DNA of 64,000 bases, taken from the NCBI RefSeq assembly GCF_007859855.1, contig NZ_SJPK01000005.1, forward strand, positions 1-64,000, in the 5' to 3' direction. The notes beneath the pieces were generated by a model, which ran no database searches, was not told the DNA's origin, and saw nothing but the letters and a program-made list of their open reading frames with translations. The first letter of the stretch is position 1, and each line of letters starts with the position of its first letter. This document shows, piece by piece, positions 50,801-55,732 of this stretch. The position numbers were made by a program, and so were the translations under genes. This DNA comes from Allorhodopirellula solitaria. GTDB lineage: Bacteria > Planctomycetota > Planctomycetia > Pirellulales > Pirellulaceae.

Positions 50801-53398
50801 ACCACCATGTTGGATGTCCGCGTGATTGATCGTGCTGAGGAAGACGCCGTCGGACTCGAGGTCCGAGTCGTCGCGTAGGACGATCCCGCCATAGTCACCG
50901 CCGGTGGGTGATGGGCCATTGCCGTCGGAATCGCCACCGGCTTGATCGTCGTGATAGGAGCGCAAGTAGACCGGGAGCGTTGGCGTACCGAGAACTTGCA
51001 CCGCCCCGCCCGCTCGATTGGCGCCAATCGAGGAAGTACCCACGTCGATATTGGCGGCTCGCAACTTGAGCAACGCTCCCGCTTCGATGCGGACCGTGGT
51101 GCCCTGAGGCACCGTCAAGCTGTTGCCATCTGCCAGAGCCTCGCCTGAGCGCGTCGACCCGATCAAGTACGGGGTCGCGTCACGCAGTCCCGTGGGACTC
51201 GATTCGTCGACGTTGCCGGCCACGCGAACAAGCGCCCGGGTCGTTCCGGCCGCCGTGATCGCCTGCGCTGCAGCGAGTGCTGGTGCAATGCTATTGTAGG
51301 GATCGGCAATGGTCCCCGTCCCGCCGGCGGCAGCGAGCTTGTCGACGTAGATCGCGTTTGGATCGGATTCAAACCAGAACGAGTGCACACCGCCGGGGGT
51401 ACCGTCGCCGTCTCCATCGATCGCCGTCCCATCAATGTCGGTGAGCTGCTGCGCAGCAGTTGGTCGCGCCGTGAAGGAGATTTGGACCTCGTAGTTCCCG
51501 TCCGTCGTCCCACCGAATCCAGAGTCCGGGATGGCGGGGTCATAGCTTTCGTTGCCCGCGCTACTGACACCGAAGAAATACTCGCCTGCTTCGAGTTCCA
51601 CCTCGATCAGTGAATCGCTGCCGTAATAACGATCGTTTTGAGCCACCAATTCCGATGTGCCGTCGTCGTTTTTGCGGAACAGACGCAGGACGGTGTTGAG
51701 CAAACTCGGCGTCGCCAACCGTTCGGCGGACGTCTCGATCTGCACCTCGCCGGGTTCGACGAGGTTGAACCGATACAGATCGATGTCGTTGCTATTGGGC
51801 GGTATGATTCGCTGCAGGTGAATCAGGTCGTTGTCGCCGGGTGAAACATTGGACCCTGTTTGATCGTTGGGCAATGGGCCGCCCATCGTGGCGGGGATCT
51901 CGTAGGCGTGGCCGAGCCCCAAGGCGTGGCCGATCTCGTGGAAAGCAACCCCCGTGAACCCGTCGCCGAAGTATCGGTTGCTCTCGGCGTAGTCCTCCTT
52001 GTCCATCACGACGAGATTGCCGCCACCGAGCCCCGCGACACCGCCGGGACCGGAGGTCGCTTCGGGATCGGCCGCTTGCAAGTCGCCTTTACCAATCACC
52101 AACGTGCCGGCGCGCGTATTGCTTTCGACGAACTCCATCCCAATCTGCTGGGCATAAATTTCGAGGATGCCGCGAACGATCTCTTTCTCCGATGGAGAGA
52201 TGAAGTTCTTGTAAACGATCCCTACTGCGTTGGCTGGAAACTCGTCGGGGAAGGAGTAATAGCGTGTTTGGGTCGCTTGCGGGGCGACTGGACCGAGACC
52301 GGTGCTGCCGTAGTGGGCCTCGATTTGGACCTCGCGGTGGCCAGGCTCGTCCAATCCACCGGGCCGGGCCGGCAGCGCGACCGAACCGAGTGGCGAAATC
52401 TCCGAAGCCACCTTCACACTCGTCCCGGAACTCAGGCTGCCGAAATTGCCTGCTGCGCTGGGCGCAAGCAGGTCTTCAAACGAAGTCCCGATCTCGCCCG
52501 AGAATGTTTGCGGCAACACGCCACTCGATCCTGTCGGCGCCAAACTCGAACCGATGTCCAATCGATAAGTCGCCGCTGGAATCGCAGCAGAGAACTGCAG
52601 GCTGACCCGATTCTCGGCGGGAAAGTACGAAACCGAATCGGGAGTGGTGGCCACATCGGCTGGCCCCGCCGTGTCGACCAAGCGGTAGAAGGCGGGGTTC
52701 TCAGCAACCGCAGGAGCAATCTCTTGATCATCGAAATAGACATCGATGCGATCCTCATGCACCGTCAGGCTGCCTCCGGGCGCACGCTCGATCGGCTGTG
52801 GAATCACCGCCGTCACCTGGATCCCCCGGTCCAGGCGAAACGGCGTGAGCGAATCCTGGCCGCCGTTGAATGCGACCCCATTGAGATCCTGCAGCGGATC
52901 GCTGCCACTGCCGATCACCTCGATGCGATAGAAATCGTCGGGAAATGCGAAACTCGGGTCTGTAGCGTTAGCCGCTGCCGTGCTCGCCGGACGCAAAACG
53001 ATCTTGTGCAGGTTGTCCGAATCGGTGTTGCCAGGCTCGACGAAACCTACGTAGCCGAGGGAAACCTGCACGTCGTCGGCGGTTCCCAAGGTCGCATCGT
53101 CCCCTGCCCGAACGAGGCGGACTGTGTCATTGGTGATCGAATTTTCGTCGAGATTGGCGTCCCCATTGAACAGCAGACTGAACTCTCGCGGCGGTGTGGA
53201 GAGGTTTGTTCCCTCTGAAATCAGCGCACCGGCATCGGGACGGATGGCGAGCAGATCGGCGGCCAGCAGCTCGCGTTTTTCAAGCGTTTCATGATGCAAT
53301 CGCCGGCCAAAGCGATTCAAACCGCGTGCCGTGCGTGACTTCTTGCGGGCGTCTGTACGAGAAAAAAGCGAGCGATCAGTGTCGGGACGACGAGGCAT
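32849..53398 (-). CDS. Giant multidomain surface/extracellular protein with matrixin-type protease site and dockerin
   Basis: From the ATG at 53398 (MPRRPDTDRSLFSRTD) the product is about 6849 residues, among the largest bacterial proteins. A basic leader ends in LEKRELLAAD, a planctomycete export-type motif. Ig-like domains follow, then a metzincin zinc site HEIGHALGLGH at 487-497. Pre-peptidase C-terminal domains lie near 520-645 and 1385-1525, with a similar one near 1570-1705. Beta-helix regions lie near 700-1230 and 3200-3430, and a GEVED domain (VDGWIDFNHNG ... GGEVEDHEI) near 4310-4405. Six tandem supermodules of ~300 residues fill ~4700-6590. A two-repeat dockerin (DVNRSGLVTSLDA, DVSDNGVVTSLDA) lies near 6685-6755. 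No sortase motif was seen. A start at 53425 adds nine residues. Confidence 0.9.
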   Translation of the reverse strand: MPRRPDTDRSLFSRTDARKKSRTARGLNRFGRRLHHETLEKRELLAADLLAIRPDAGALISEGTNLSTPPREFSLLFNGDANLDENSITNDTVRLVRAGDDATLGTADDVQVSLGYVGFVEPGNTDSDNLHKIVLRPASTAAANATDPSFAFPDDFYRIEVIGSGSDPLQDLNGVAFNGGQDSLTPFRLDRGIQVTAVIPQPIERAPGGSLTVHEDRIDVYFDDQEIAPAVAENPAFYRLVDTAGPADVATTPDSVSYFPAENRVSLQFSAAIPAATYRLDIGSSLAPTGSSGVLPQTFSGEIGTSFEDLLAPSAAGNFGSLSSGTSVKVASEISPLGSVALPARPGGLDEPGHREVQIEAHYGSTGLGPVAPQATQTRYYSFPDEFPANAVGIVYKNFISPSEKEIVRGILEIYAQQIGMEFVESNTRAGTLVIGKGDLQAADPEATSGPGGVAGLGGGNLVVMDKEDYAESNRYFGDGFTGVAFHEIGHALGLGHAYEIPATMGGPLPNDQTGSNVSPGDNDLIHLQRIIPPNSNDIDLYRFNLVEPGEVQIETSAERLATPSLLNTVLRLFRKNDDGTSELVAQNDRYYGSDSLIEVELEAGEYFFGVSSAGNESYDPAIPDSGFGGTTDGNYEVQISFTARPTAAQQLTDIDGTAIDGDGDGTPGGVHSFWFESDPNAIYVDKLAAAGGTGTIADPYNSIAPALAAAQAITAAGTTRALVRVAGNVDESSPTGLRDATPYLIGSTRSGEALADGNSLTVPQGTTVRIEAGALLKLRAANIDVGTSSIGANRAGGAVQVLGTPTLPVYLRSYHDDQAGGDSDGNGPSPTGGDYGGIVLRDDSDLESDGVFLSTINHADIQHGGGKGTPTGTRVFSPIDINDARPTISFNTITDAAKAAISASPNSFDDSLGRIGPDVLGNYLRGNTDNGLFVGIPTNLGSSVQKMTVSGRFDDTDITHILTESLIIVGNPGGPILEDGVLTARPSGRLIIDPGTVVKLRESRIESERGAATLIAEGTANSPIIFTSVADSRYGGSGVFQTNSGSATPQPGDWGGLFFGEASRGSLDHTVIAFGGGVVPTAATAGGASDRFNAVEIHQADVRIANSLITDNADGNASGNRFGRGNNQAAAIYVRGSQPILVDNQIVGNAGPAININANSLRYDTQVDSGRSIGAVSRYSQFDDNRGPLIRLNELDDNGTNGLKVRGETLATQSVWDDSDIVHVLDGQIVVGNHHTYSGLRLQSNVSESLVVKVDGADSGFTATGTPLDIVDRIGGTIQVIGLPGYPVVITHLSDDSVGAGFTPDGHLMTDTNNGGGAVGNQAWQGFQFDEWSNDRNVAIIREAESPLTGGESINSNPITKAQPLGVLAPDLKSGDENRRLGFQVHGYISPDDATDEDVYSFQATAGTQVWIDIDRTNTTLDTAFDIVLDDGTPSGTLVFSSDDPIPFGQPGALTQEPWLGGDYYTLTNNDPGASVILVDTGTYYVRVRAVEVDHDGDASTPAVPVSKGEYQLQVRLQQIDEFPGSTVRYADVRYASTAFDVQGLPRHSPLVGDAAEADDAGGNVTGASSQELVNLLETDAAAISLAGALGNAADVDVYQFNVEHEATQSIPGVTTAVGTVSVVFDMDYADEKRGDTTIAVFDEDSRLVFIGRESNVVDDQPAVGGDGQSLADLSRGSLGTDDPYIGPVHLIAGEQYYVAVMSNQVTPSVVASQFALSGPNGTGDAGTLTRLEPINSVDRIVEDHIGFTGYLSSQDEDGGGLANNIQPLTGPLLDISTSASLDTHVASFRLQDVGLFVATDRSNHDDHDNLYTVDPFSGGPIIKDLTFDDDNLTDGENDIQDIVIRGDGVMYGYRRNVDGANMVGQLVTLDPFDGTVIATQDDNIPGVEGFSNVRDVFDPPNPNARSRAQRADEVTHSDEVDAVTFRRNGDTGGDAPVPRYETYYSVRESDNASRLYRGDANGDASPAAPTNTTNRYGFIGDIQPAGVTFAEQFVTVNNGNPDDYQFTNILLRSNIPGEAGNFSVSISYKQGGDPVDVSLFGDTINIRLRRAGDPLVVNATANDIVNAINDDDDVKERVIALVYSGNDNNNGDGNGGLTAVGQSVTPRVIGVGAADEVLQGRVTGLAMGNYDGSGDLYGVTSGGEFISVSRVDGEATVLQMVPGVSFAGLSQGPQNVEGGRYKNTLFATTDDGQLFAFNTDGTFANVFDSGDSAQLVQVTPGGVAGGDFTLTVNDGVSRQTTLPIAAEAPTNMSVNAEQTLLADATVGTFTLSVEKSYKAITSLQSDIDDATATIQVQAINLVDGVAPLPATPFVIEVESEQMLVTSRAGNTLTVVRGHNGTTAVAHADTETVSEVVTSTVAAPINAAATTIQVNDATPFPTAGPFQIRIGGEDIQVNAVAGNTLSVVRGINGTTAAAANAGATIQQIQTTGSLTYDASSFAIRNALRNLSFIGFNGVNVSGDLAGGATVEFQNGLGHLDVSPLTADNSGLGHNEHQVISLGAGGGVDAGTYTLSFGGDTTDPIAYDADAAAIRDALTLLPSIGAGNVNVTTYSAFPGSTDVQFEVEFTGALGLTDQPAITADSVGLINNERQQLSITGAPTGGTFTLSLGSSTSAALNFDVDAAAVKAAIVSLLSQESITAVADDVTVTGGPMPGTMLVEFSGTLEDVDLDEIVVDVSSLTGGTPAAASNTLENGDSISVGVSSLRSGGAGGNSLLVIDEVQGVRSVEDSLVALSTIGPNDVRVRGDLATGVTVHFTGILSGVNVDPMDVDNSLMLPGATATTTVTSSIDDGLGDEASTSITGMDGAPIGLAFSPLDFNLWHPTMQRANDAGHGINPAPDNSRNSLGDDFNFDDGITGTRQTSQGSGGASFYFGLEQWTRNPNTNFQGYMSPADRTENAQYGLSLEQHRDLSSNAAIRNTYDLAGGAKGSLTTNEFSLDTADYYDRPTLYFNYLLETEAASGINVSNVDAEQYFRDSARVYASRDDGVTWELVATNNSVLSGADASDGDAEAELPTFLSHVADAGANSADPQPESKQIVQELFDAEAGNPVWHQARIDLSPFAGEASVKLRFDFSTSGSSIEGNLSADRFGDVNDDEHSVGGSNNNFEGFYIDDLMVGFAERGEMVTNAPPTTNNAFTDLSQNNRTDVNRDDDSLTNQLSGEYQLEMRRAGEYAFGSEGSVVVFQTFDTNARHILELLDGTGVDADRNKQREQGLLILENNIISDSRVVGVHVAPPAAQGEGSGVTYPGPTQNFSDKDDQGLVPGIVIQNNIIVGSSGVDYSGQPNGTPQRPAPVGRIINNTFIGDGQYGVQIRDNASPTLLNNVFSTLSNGIIDNGVGAIIDNNYFNNAGAALGSDAREGTDPLFIDPDGRNYYPLSTAGTINNSQDLLNDRGSYAAFKDILGIPQSPYFAPSLDAFGQLRVSGGIGGDGAGPNTDIDIGAADYSDFVQPYASLLNPVDQDDAGLDSDPAETFIQLDNPDVQAFSVLLSDGENANSPFAGTGIDPDTVNASTVLIRQDNRLLEVGRDFNLAFNPSTGELRLTPLSDLWNPNSVYEIILLNGDQKVVTLDVENGSVLTDGDQVAVTNGGQSATLEFDSGYVVQLGAADSILDGQTFEYSTATGTQGYTARFQINKMATSSAGNFTGEVGLGQTPAGDDLTIEVTTPGQFAVGDFIRISDEIMAVVGVDATAGELTVQRAVLGTPRMVHQAGARPANLVEQVDAGQRAVIDSAIGNVATDDSFLVFQASDLGLDPAELALTGMMTFVRVNEEVMRVTGYDEGTGTLTVQRGALGSTIASHSQFSIVEVVASTRSATLATDQTVHLDDVLLDGTTAGPLTVTGDRLLASDRIVEVTPDADFVPKVGDLLQIGSEIVKITDVQPAAIAGDLSLSIDRGLFDTAVVEHAATMTETIAGVETTYPTPIRLIDSAFQTISLFESDPLDDVELPAVNGAAEGQMQSGIASKIARAMREFQASEPSTAGDLDLRLPHAQGIEGGRVYLGGHVGDSIAFSSGSAAGLSASLVAGAEPGVSDGAIAVPFIPSASFPQSAVNAAVLSAINNADNLGLTGVSEGGGGFYLVSDSGGDIAEISVASTGGGFTTSVSDVHGIADKAGNLLRPNRSTQTRFTVGVGPTAYDFGDGVDTADPNNLARHTVLGLGTDLDGDPRLGPVHDSSGRIVDSEDSVGASFDLANVLRDDAVTPPATAIGVGIDALATTVQVTAGTAASFADRVGGYLLLGDEIVRLDAIGSADSLKIARGQLDSRATSHDASTPLTAADDENGLDLSAVEATFNIARTTTDGGGPVMINVLATDYGVVDGWIDFNHNGRLDVGDNPTNYDERVFDTVAVWPGENLLPVSFPTTLPGGATITGDMVMRLRVSKLGGLSADGLAIGGEVEDHEITIVAGVPPLLKDLNDDTIDDDQTESFTTTEHVLGMGATPATGMVFQASVDADDQAISVLEIVDLQSGRAYPVEGGAAVIDELHDSLGRLAGKLTVQSDSTVTFVPRSNYDTGPVPGPDGIPGTADDVSPVLEFGYRVVDASGVAGVETGTISLSVTPVNQAPTLDSIATTSDAGEDLDALVEDQDLDGDNVIDKQNVTLTGISAGAGNVQPVRVTATTVNLADDGSGAFVDGASQSPLLITDLEVVGLDGAAYDGGSSQARLAFGTTPDQYGTASITVTVTDPGLDGDFDTAADNLTVSETLTVTVAPVNDKPATVERLWTQSEAAEGAGETPVSFAFTAADLAGTSGAANPFDDKTRVDAGGSGAAPFNEENQLSTLTVSKLILPDNAVITYLQTDAAGDTLITQADRTLEFANLFDSTGAVSYGEVTVTFAGSDGQTGMLVIQHSGGRFDSAVYTPEVDANDNYDGLPQELQYVISDSGVSIAPKVNSGEPDTQLGATDPIESNPETIRFAITPKADSPFLGDFLSDINIDETEADTDPSNDSYTLQLADLFVDEDLAFLLGAGADETGTVPASWISITANAGNPAGLLALPTVNQTADTDPISLTLTPVPDAYGVAEFDVTITNPDNGLASATKTLTVTVNPTNDAPMTSDRVVTGQEDIAYSFDISDLIHPASDPTVASEFVGDGVTPPMYDESEQDLLVYGFQYLDTEYLSADYDNGPGVDAQQVVELPNGDVTLTFRSGVFVSGTFTPDPDYFVDDAAASALAGDVLQYTVIDAGQYFLYGPGTGADSGSTVLVGTAPVINPLPAEAPQIASASITFVTEAVNDAPTIPAYTPTVNFYEDQPTSFSGILQANIFADPTTDRILPGPGNERVTQTMVEPVTLSYVSGTAGMLAGDPTLSLSGTLSIEPMADAFGTAVYEITLTDSEGATTTPKPLLTISIDAVNDQPIAYNRSIIMDEAVEPATASQMITAEDLILGNQLNLGQTVEQPAIPAHADINPLFAENDSLEIAEIIVPDASGNPRPFRGASNEPSQVETATGGILTLTFAPSQSTNVPAGTMRFVSAEYVPAVDYNQTTPYFKVTDDFQFIVRDSGPNTTDQDATLQHRSLSEPASARISVVAKNDPPVFPTLEIVDSTVTFSEIEVGDTTPQQRDVYAGSGTRVQAGPSTAIDELALQTDVGVRFVPVSVPPGLMASLPTMTNDGVIEVHPNADAYGDAVYDVIASDGILDASAQRITIAITGTNDAPTAPAYAFTTLEDQPVTIHDVANSVDLSDGARASSLPVDSPFNESGQDLQVVGIGMVDPNDPDTNLPTPDVTATDASISYVFDANLGTETATEQVKTPNGTLDVTFEQRVNGELSSGFISKIVYTPDPGYNDTLPDDTFTYFVSDYGNMPVPGSDPARDLVIPTDVASELSLPARVSVRVGPVNTPPTVPEFEDNGVFVFDEDATAPDTIRNQVFLDDSLVIDAGGGADEADQTVQITLTADDTTLANQVFSAPTTLTADGTLQVFPNPDAFGTVTYTLSVVDLSPEGDVLTNPPVTREFTIVVNSVNDQPTAAAKAFTLAEHREELDAGGSPVPTSDGDGFLDISAETLLLNNAAGGAAQPSSFVDSIEPPFNEIDQLGDLRVTGLGLAGATAPAKSADDPTLVYGDVAGEMIATDSLEIANGTLTITYQQSDADVSDRFVKSIRYTPDADYNSASPYDPTDLFTYFVDDGGSLEHLSAAAIVTMTVTATNDLPSIPALRSDTVNAAEFVVGDEGGAYSTNVFTDSGAVILPGPAPSDSSPGARDENANSTVHIDLERISGAGGLFDTEPTLTENGTLSLDANPDAFGSAVYDIVVSERDLSGNTSPALDQVSRQRITITLSSGNDVPTAPDRTLEMLEFSELENGTGNPVTGDPTTIVETEQRLLDLNGDFEGPASAGGSADFPEIQTLHVTGIGLAGDTTPAVTGESLVGDYATNPGTGNMEASQSFTLANGVLTVTFVEVTSGNATERYLDRLSYVPDTDYNSATPGTTPDQFTYFVTDSGTPAETSAPGLVTLQVNPNNDVPTFTVNSDAFGPNDTLYAPIRDDGGTVTFSGLVSDLSPGPPTAADEQANQTVVFRYQPADSEGTNGTDLSTLFRREPDLINGTLYLYPAVNATGTATLVFRADDGPDSRVDPNTKYQELTLNIDIGSRPVPEAPPIRTGTYNNPDSSGVAIVDLNDVFLSTDGLDLSETVILTNGTGGVASINPTTGELEYRPNPGHLGEDVVIIEVQDNSGVKSGPVEVQFNTTRNRLTNPVIAEDVNRSGLVTSLDALVVINLLNEQENGDGVPVDSISGDDYYYDVSDNGVVTSLDALRVINYLNEQGPSSSPEPIAPQSTAPQSVISLPEVDSSIVEESSVSTIDADAAKVNGTGQSDASSTAVLDLIAVDQAQDKEKADQSDSHESSLDAAISDLF
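33130..33345 (-). other. Dockerin type I region of the giant protein
   Basis: Two calcium-loop repeats, DVNRSGLVTSLDALVVINLL and DVSDNGVVTSLDALRVINYL, each follow the D-x-N/D-x-S/N-G-x-V-T-S-x-D-A pattern of type I dockerins with a linker of ~25 residues between them. In cellulosomes dockerins bind cohesins; in planctomycetes they are common at the C-terminus of large exported proteins with unknown partners. Confidence 0.85.
33640..39280 (-). other. Six ~0.9-1.0-kb tandem supermodules (cadherin/Ig-like) in the giant gene
   Basis: Each unit begins with an N-D-x-P-T-x-x-x-R-like block; the starts fall near 39265, 38250, 37347, 36450, 35515 and 34562. Within each unit a stretch ending F-x-Y-F-V-x-D-x-G is followed by a second domain with a G-x-V-x-Y-D-I/V motif. 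The units are clearly related but well diverged, indicating old tandem duplication of a two-domain block. Confidence 0.7.
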
Positions 53399-54148
53399 AT
53401 TCAACTCACAACATGGGAATAACAAGAAACAAAAATCCCACCGCCAGGGGAACTACTTGGTAAAAAACGTCATCAAATGGCGGGGGGATCGAAAATCATA
53501 CGGCGGGCCGTAGGGGAACTCGGCTCGCCGTTATAAACGAAATAGCGAGCAAAATGTTACCAAGCACTACAACACTAATTGAGTGCCCCCCCGATCGTGC
53601 TCGCTGACATCCAAAATTCCCGCAATTTTCTTTCACTTTGCCTGCAACGAGTTACCGTGACACCAAATAGGTAAACGGCGCAGCCTAGGTCGTCTCTGTT
53701 AGCTCGCAGCCCCGCTCATTCGCCTCTTATTACTCGCGGTTCATCCCGTGACGATGGTCGCTGATCTTTGGCGGCATGCTGGCATGGCCAGCAAGTGGCA
53801 TTTGCTGGGCGTCGTTTGCAGGGCGTCGGTGGGAGAGGTCAACGGCTTGAGCCGAGATCCCGCCGCGACGGTACGCACCAAGGGCGGAGGTAGTCGGCAA
53901 CGGAACTTCGCTGGCCCTGCGGGGTTAGATTAAGCGGTGGGCGCCAGCCTCGGTTCGTAAACCGCGTCGCTTTCGGCGTGGGCAAACAGGGACTAGCGCC
54001 GACCGGTTCATAGGTAACACCGACAGACAACCCCACTGCGCGTTCGTTGGCCAACCGCGACGCTCGCTCAAGCCGGGTTCGAATCGATAGCAACACACGC
54101 TAAAACTCCGCCCTTCGTTTTTTGCACCTTCCCAAACACCTTCTATTG
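53399..54148. other. Divergent intergenic region between the giant gene and the secretion operon
   Basis: About 750 bases that must hold promoters for both directions. The part from ~53930 to ~54110 resembles dispersed repeat sequence (GCGCCAGCCTCGGTTCGTAA). The 53500-53600 stretch includes the palindrome CGTTATAAACG and a C-run. Small open frames here are not credible, and no promoter could be assigned with confidence. Confidence 0.5.
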
Positions 54149-54631
54149 ATGACTTCAGCAAACATGACTCGCCCCCGCCCCAACAGCCTACCTTCGCCCG
54201 CTTCCCGCCCTCGCCGTTGCCGTCCGGCTCGAACGGAGCACCTTCGCCGCGGCTTCACGCTGCTCGAATTGTTGCTCGTGCTGGCAATTTTGGTGGTGCT
54301 CGGCGGAATCGTGGGCACGAACCTGATCGGTGCCAAATCGGATGCCGACATCAACGCGACCGAGGTCCAACTGAATTCGCTGAAAACCAGCGTGATGCAG
54401 TACCAGATCAAAACCAATTCGCTGCCCGACTCGCTCGAACAGCTCAAAGACGGACCAAGCGATGCGGCGAAGAAGGCCAAATGGGTCGCCCCTATTCTCG
54501 AAACGATCCCAACCGATGCGTGGGGTAACGATTTCGACTTCAGCACGAAAGGCAATGAGTTCGAGATCCGCAGCGGTGGACTCGACGGCCAAATGAATAC
54601 CGAGGACGATCAAATCGTCGCAGGTCGATAG
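54149..54631 (+). CDS. gspG: Type II secretion major pseudopilin, GspG-like
   Basis: The 160-residue product has an unusually long basic leader (about 37 residues, MTSANMTRPRP...) ending in RRG|FTLLELLLVLAILVVLGG. That is a perfect prepilin peptidase site with Gly at -1, Phe at +1 and Glu at +5, followed by the hydrophobic helix. The rest fits GspG: DAWGNDFDF and a C-terminal GQMNTEDDQI loop that corresponds to the calcium-binding region. It is the first of seven genes. The in-frame ATG at 54122 would add nine residues. Confidence 0.9.
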   Translation: MTSANMTRPRPNSLPSPASRPRRCRPARTEHLRRGFTLLELLLVLAILVVLGGIVGTNLIGAKSDADINATEVQLNSLKTSVMQYQIKTNSLPDSLEQLKDGPSDAAKKAKWVAPILETIPTDAWGNDFDFSTKGNEFEIRSGGLDGQMNTEDDQIVAGR

Positions 54632-54644
54632 GACAATCACCATC

Positions 54645-55310
54645 GTGATGAAAACTGCTGGCTTCACCCTTTTGGAACTTCTCCTGGCAATGGTCATTGC
54701 CGCGGCTGCCGCGGCGATGGTGATTCCCATTGCCGGCACGATGCTTGGCGATCGCGAACTCGTGCGGGCCGGAGACCAGATCCGAGCTGAGATGACCCGA
54801 CTGCGAGTCCACGCGATACGTGAGGGCCGGGTGATGACGCTGCAATCCAATCCGGATTCTGGCGAGATGATGGTGGTCCCTAAATTCTCCGGTTCCGATG
54901 CTGTCGAGTCGTCGTCTTCATCGGCGGCGCCCTCGGCGCTTTTGACCGGAGCCGAGCAAGCGATGGGAGTGACAACCCCCGCGACGTCTTCGGCGTCGAG
55001 CGGATGGACGTTTGAACTTCCCGAAAACGTGGTCGTTCGAGCGGTGGTCACGTCACCGGTCGGAGGGACGAGCTCGGTAGAAGCAGCACTTTTAGACACC
55101 GCTGCCCCCGCGAATCCAGCGGTCGGTGGCACTCCAACCGGCACTCTCCCCGTGATTTATTTTTATCCCACCGGACAAACCAGCAACGCGATCATCACGA
55201 TCGGCAGGAAATCCGATGGTGATTCCAGCAGCGCCGCCGCTGCGGCGAATGTCGCCCGCGTGCAGGTTCGCGGGTTGACCGGCGACGTGACGATGAGGGC
55301 GGCCCCGTGA
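54645..55310 (+). CDS. gspH: Type II secretion minor pseudopilin, GspH-like
   Basis: The 221-residue product has a very short leader, MMKTAG|FTLLELLLAMVIAA, with the canonical G/F cleavage and Glu at +5. After the helix, LRVHAIREGRVMTLQ matches the GspH/FimT pattern. The C-terminal part carries Ala/Ser-rich insertions. It starts 13 bases after gspG and its stop overlaps the next start (GTGA). Confidence 0.82.
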   Translation: MMKTAGFTLLELLLAMVIAAAAAAMVIPIAGTMLGDRELVRAGDQIRAEMTRLRVHAIREGRVMTLQSNPDSGEMMVVPKFSGSDAVESSSSSAAPSALLTGAEQAMGVTTPATSSASSGWTFELPENVVVRAVVTSPVGGTSSVEAALLDTAAPANPAVGGTPTGTLPVIYFYPTGQTSNAIITIGRKSDGDSSSAAAAANVARVQVRGLTGDVTMRAAP

Positions 55311-55732
55311 GCCTTAACCAACAACGCTCCGGCTTCTCGCTGCTCGAAATGATGCTGGCCCTGGCGATCCTTGGCGGCTCGCTGGGGATGCTATCGACCC
55401 TTGCGATGAAGGGTGCCGATGCGGCTCGCGAAGCGGAGCATTTGGCCCAGGCCCGGTTGATCGCCCAGAGTCGTCTGGCAACGCTGCTCGCCAGCGAGCA
55501 GCAACCAGCGTCCCTGCCGGCGACACCTACTGCGGCGGTCGATTCGGAATCAACGACTGCATTCGAGTATCAACTCGACGTGGGGACAGCCCCCATGCAA
55601 GGCATTTTGACAATTCGCATCACCGTCCGCGCTCTGAGCCCCAACGGCGGTGATCCGATCGCCACTTATTCCATCACTCGCTGGATGATCGATCCCATGC
55701 TCGGACTCGGCGAAGAAGAGTTGGGGGTGTAA
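55307..55732 (+). CDS. gspI: Type II secretion minor pseudopilin, GspI-like
   Basis: The 141-residue product is read from a GTG start overlapping the gspH stop. The leader MSLNQQRSG|FSLLEMMLALAILGG is a canonical prepilin site. The segment after the helix (AREAEHLAQARLIAQSRLAT) is the A/Q-rich helix typical of GspI. Size fits the family (~120-140 residues). Confidence 0.85.
   Translation: MSLNQQRSGFSLLEMMLALAILGGSLGMLSTLAMKGADAAREAEHLAQARLIAQSRLATLLASEQQPASLPATPTAAVDSESTTAFEYQLDVGTAPMQGILTIRITVRALSPNGGDPIATYSITRWMIDPMLGLGEEELGV

Noticed and set aside
33384-53218. Many open frames on the + strand within the giant gene region, some of 300-450 codons
   Set aside because: They are antisense shadows of one continuous minus-strand frame with clear domains. 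Their translations are rich in Arg, Asp and Ile-Asp repeats produced by the reverse-complement codons and contain no domain.
53839-54161. Minus-strand frames of 78-85 codons upstream of the secretion operon
   Set aside because: The DNA resembles dispersed intergenic repeat sequence; no start signal or domain was found.
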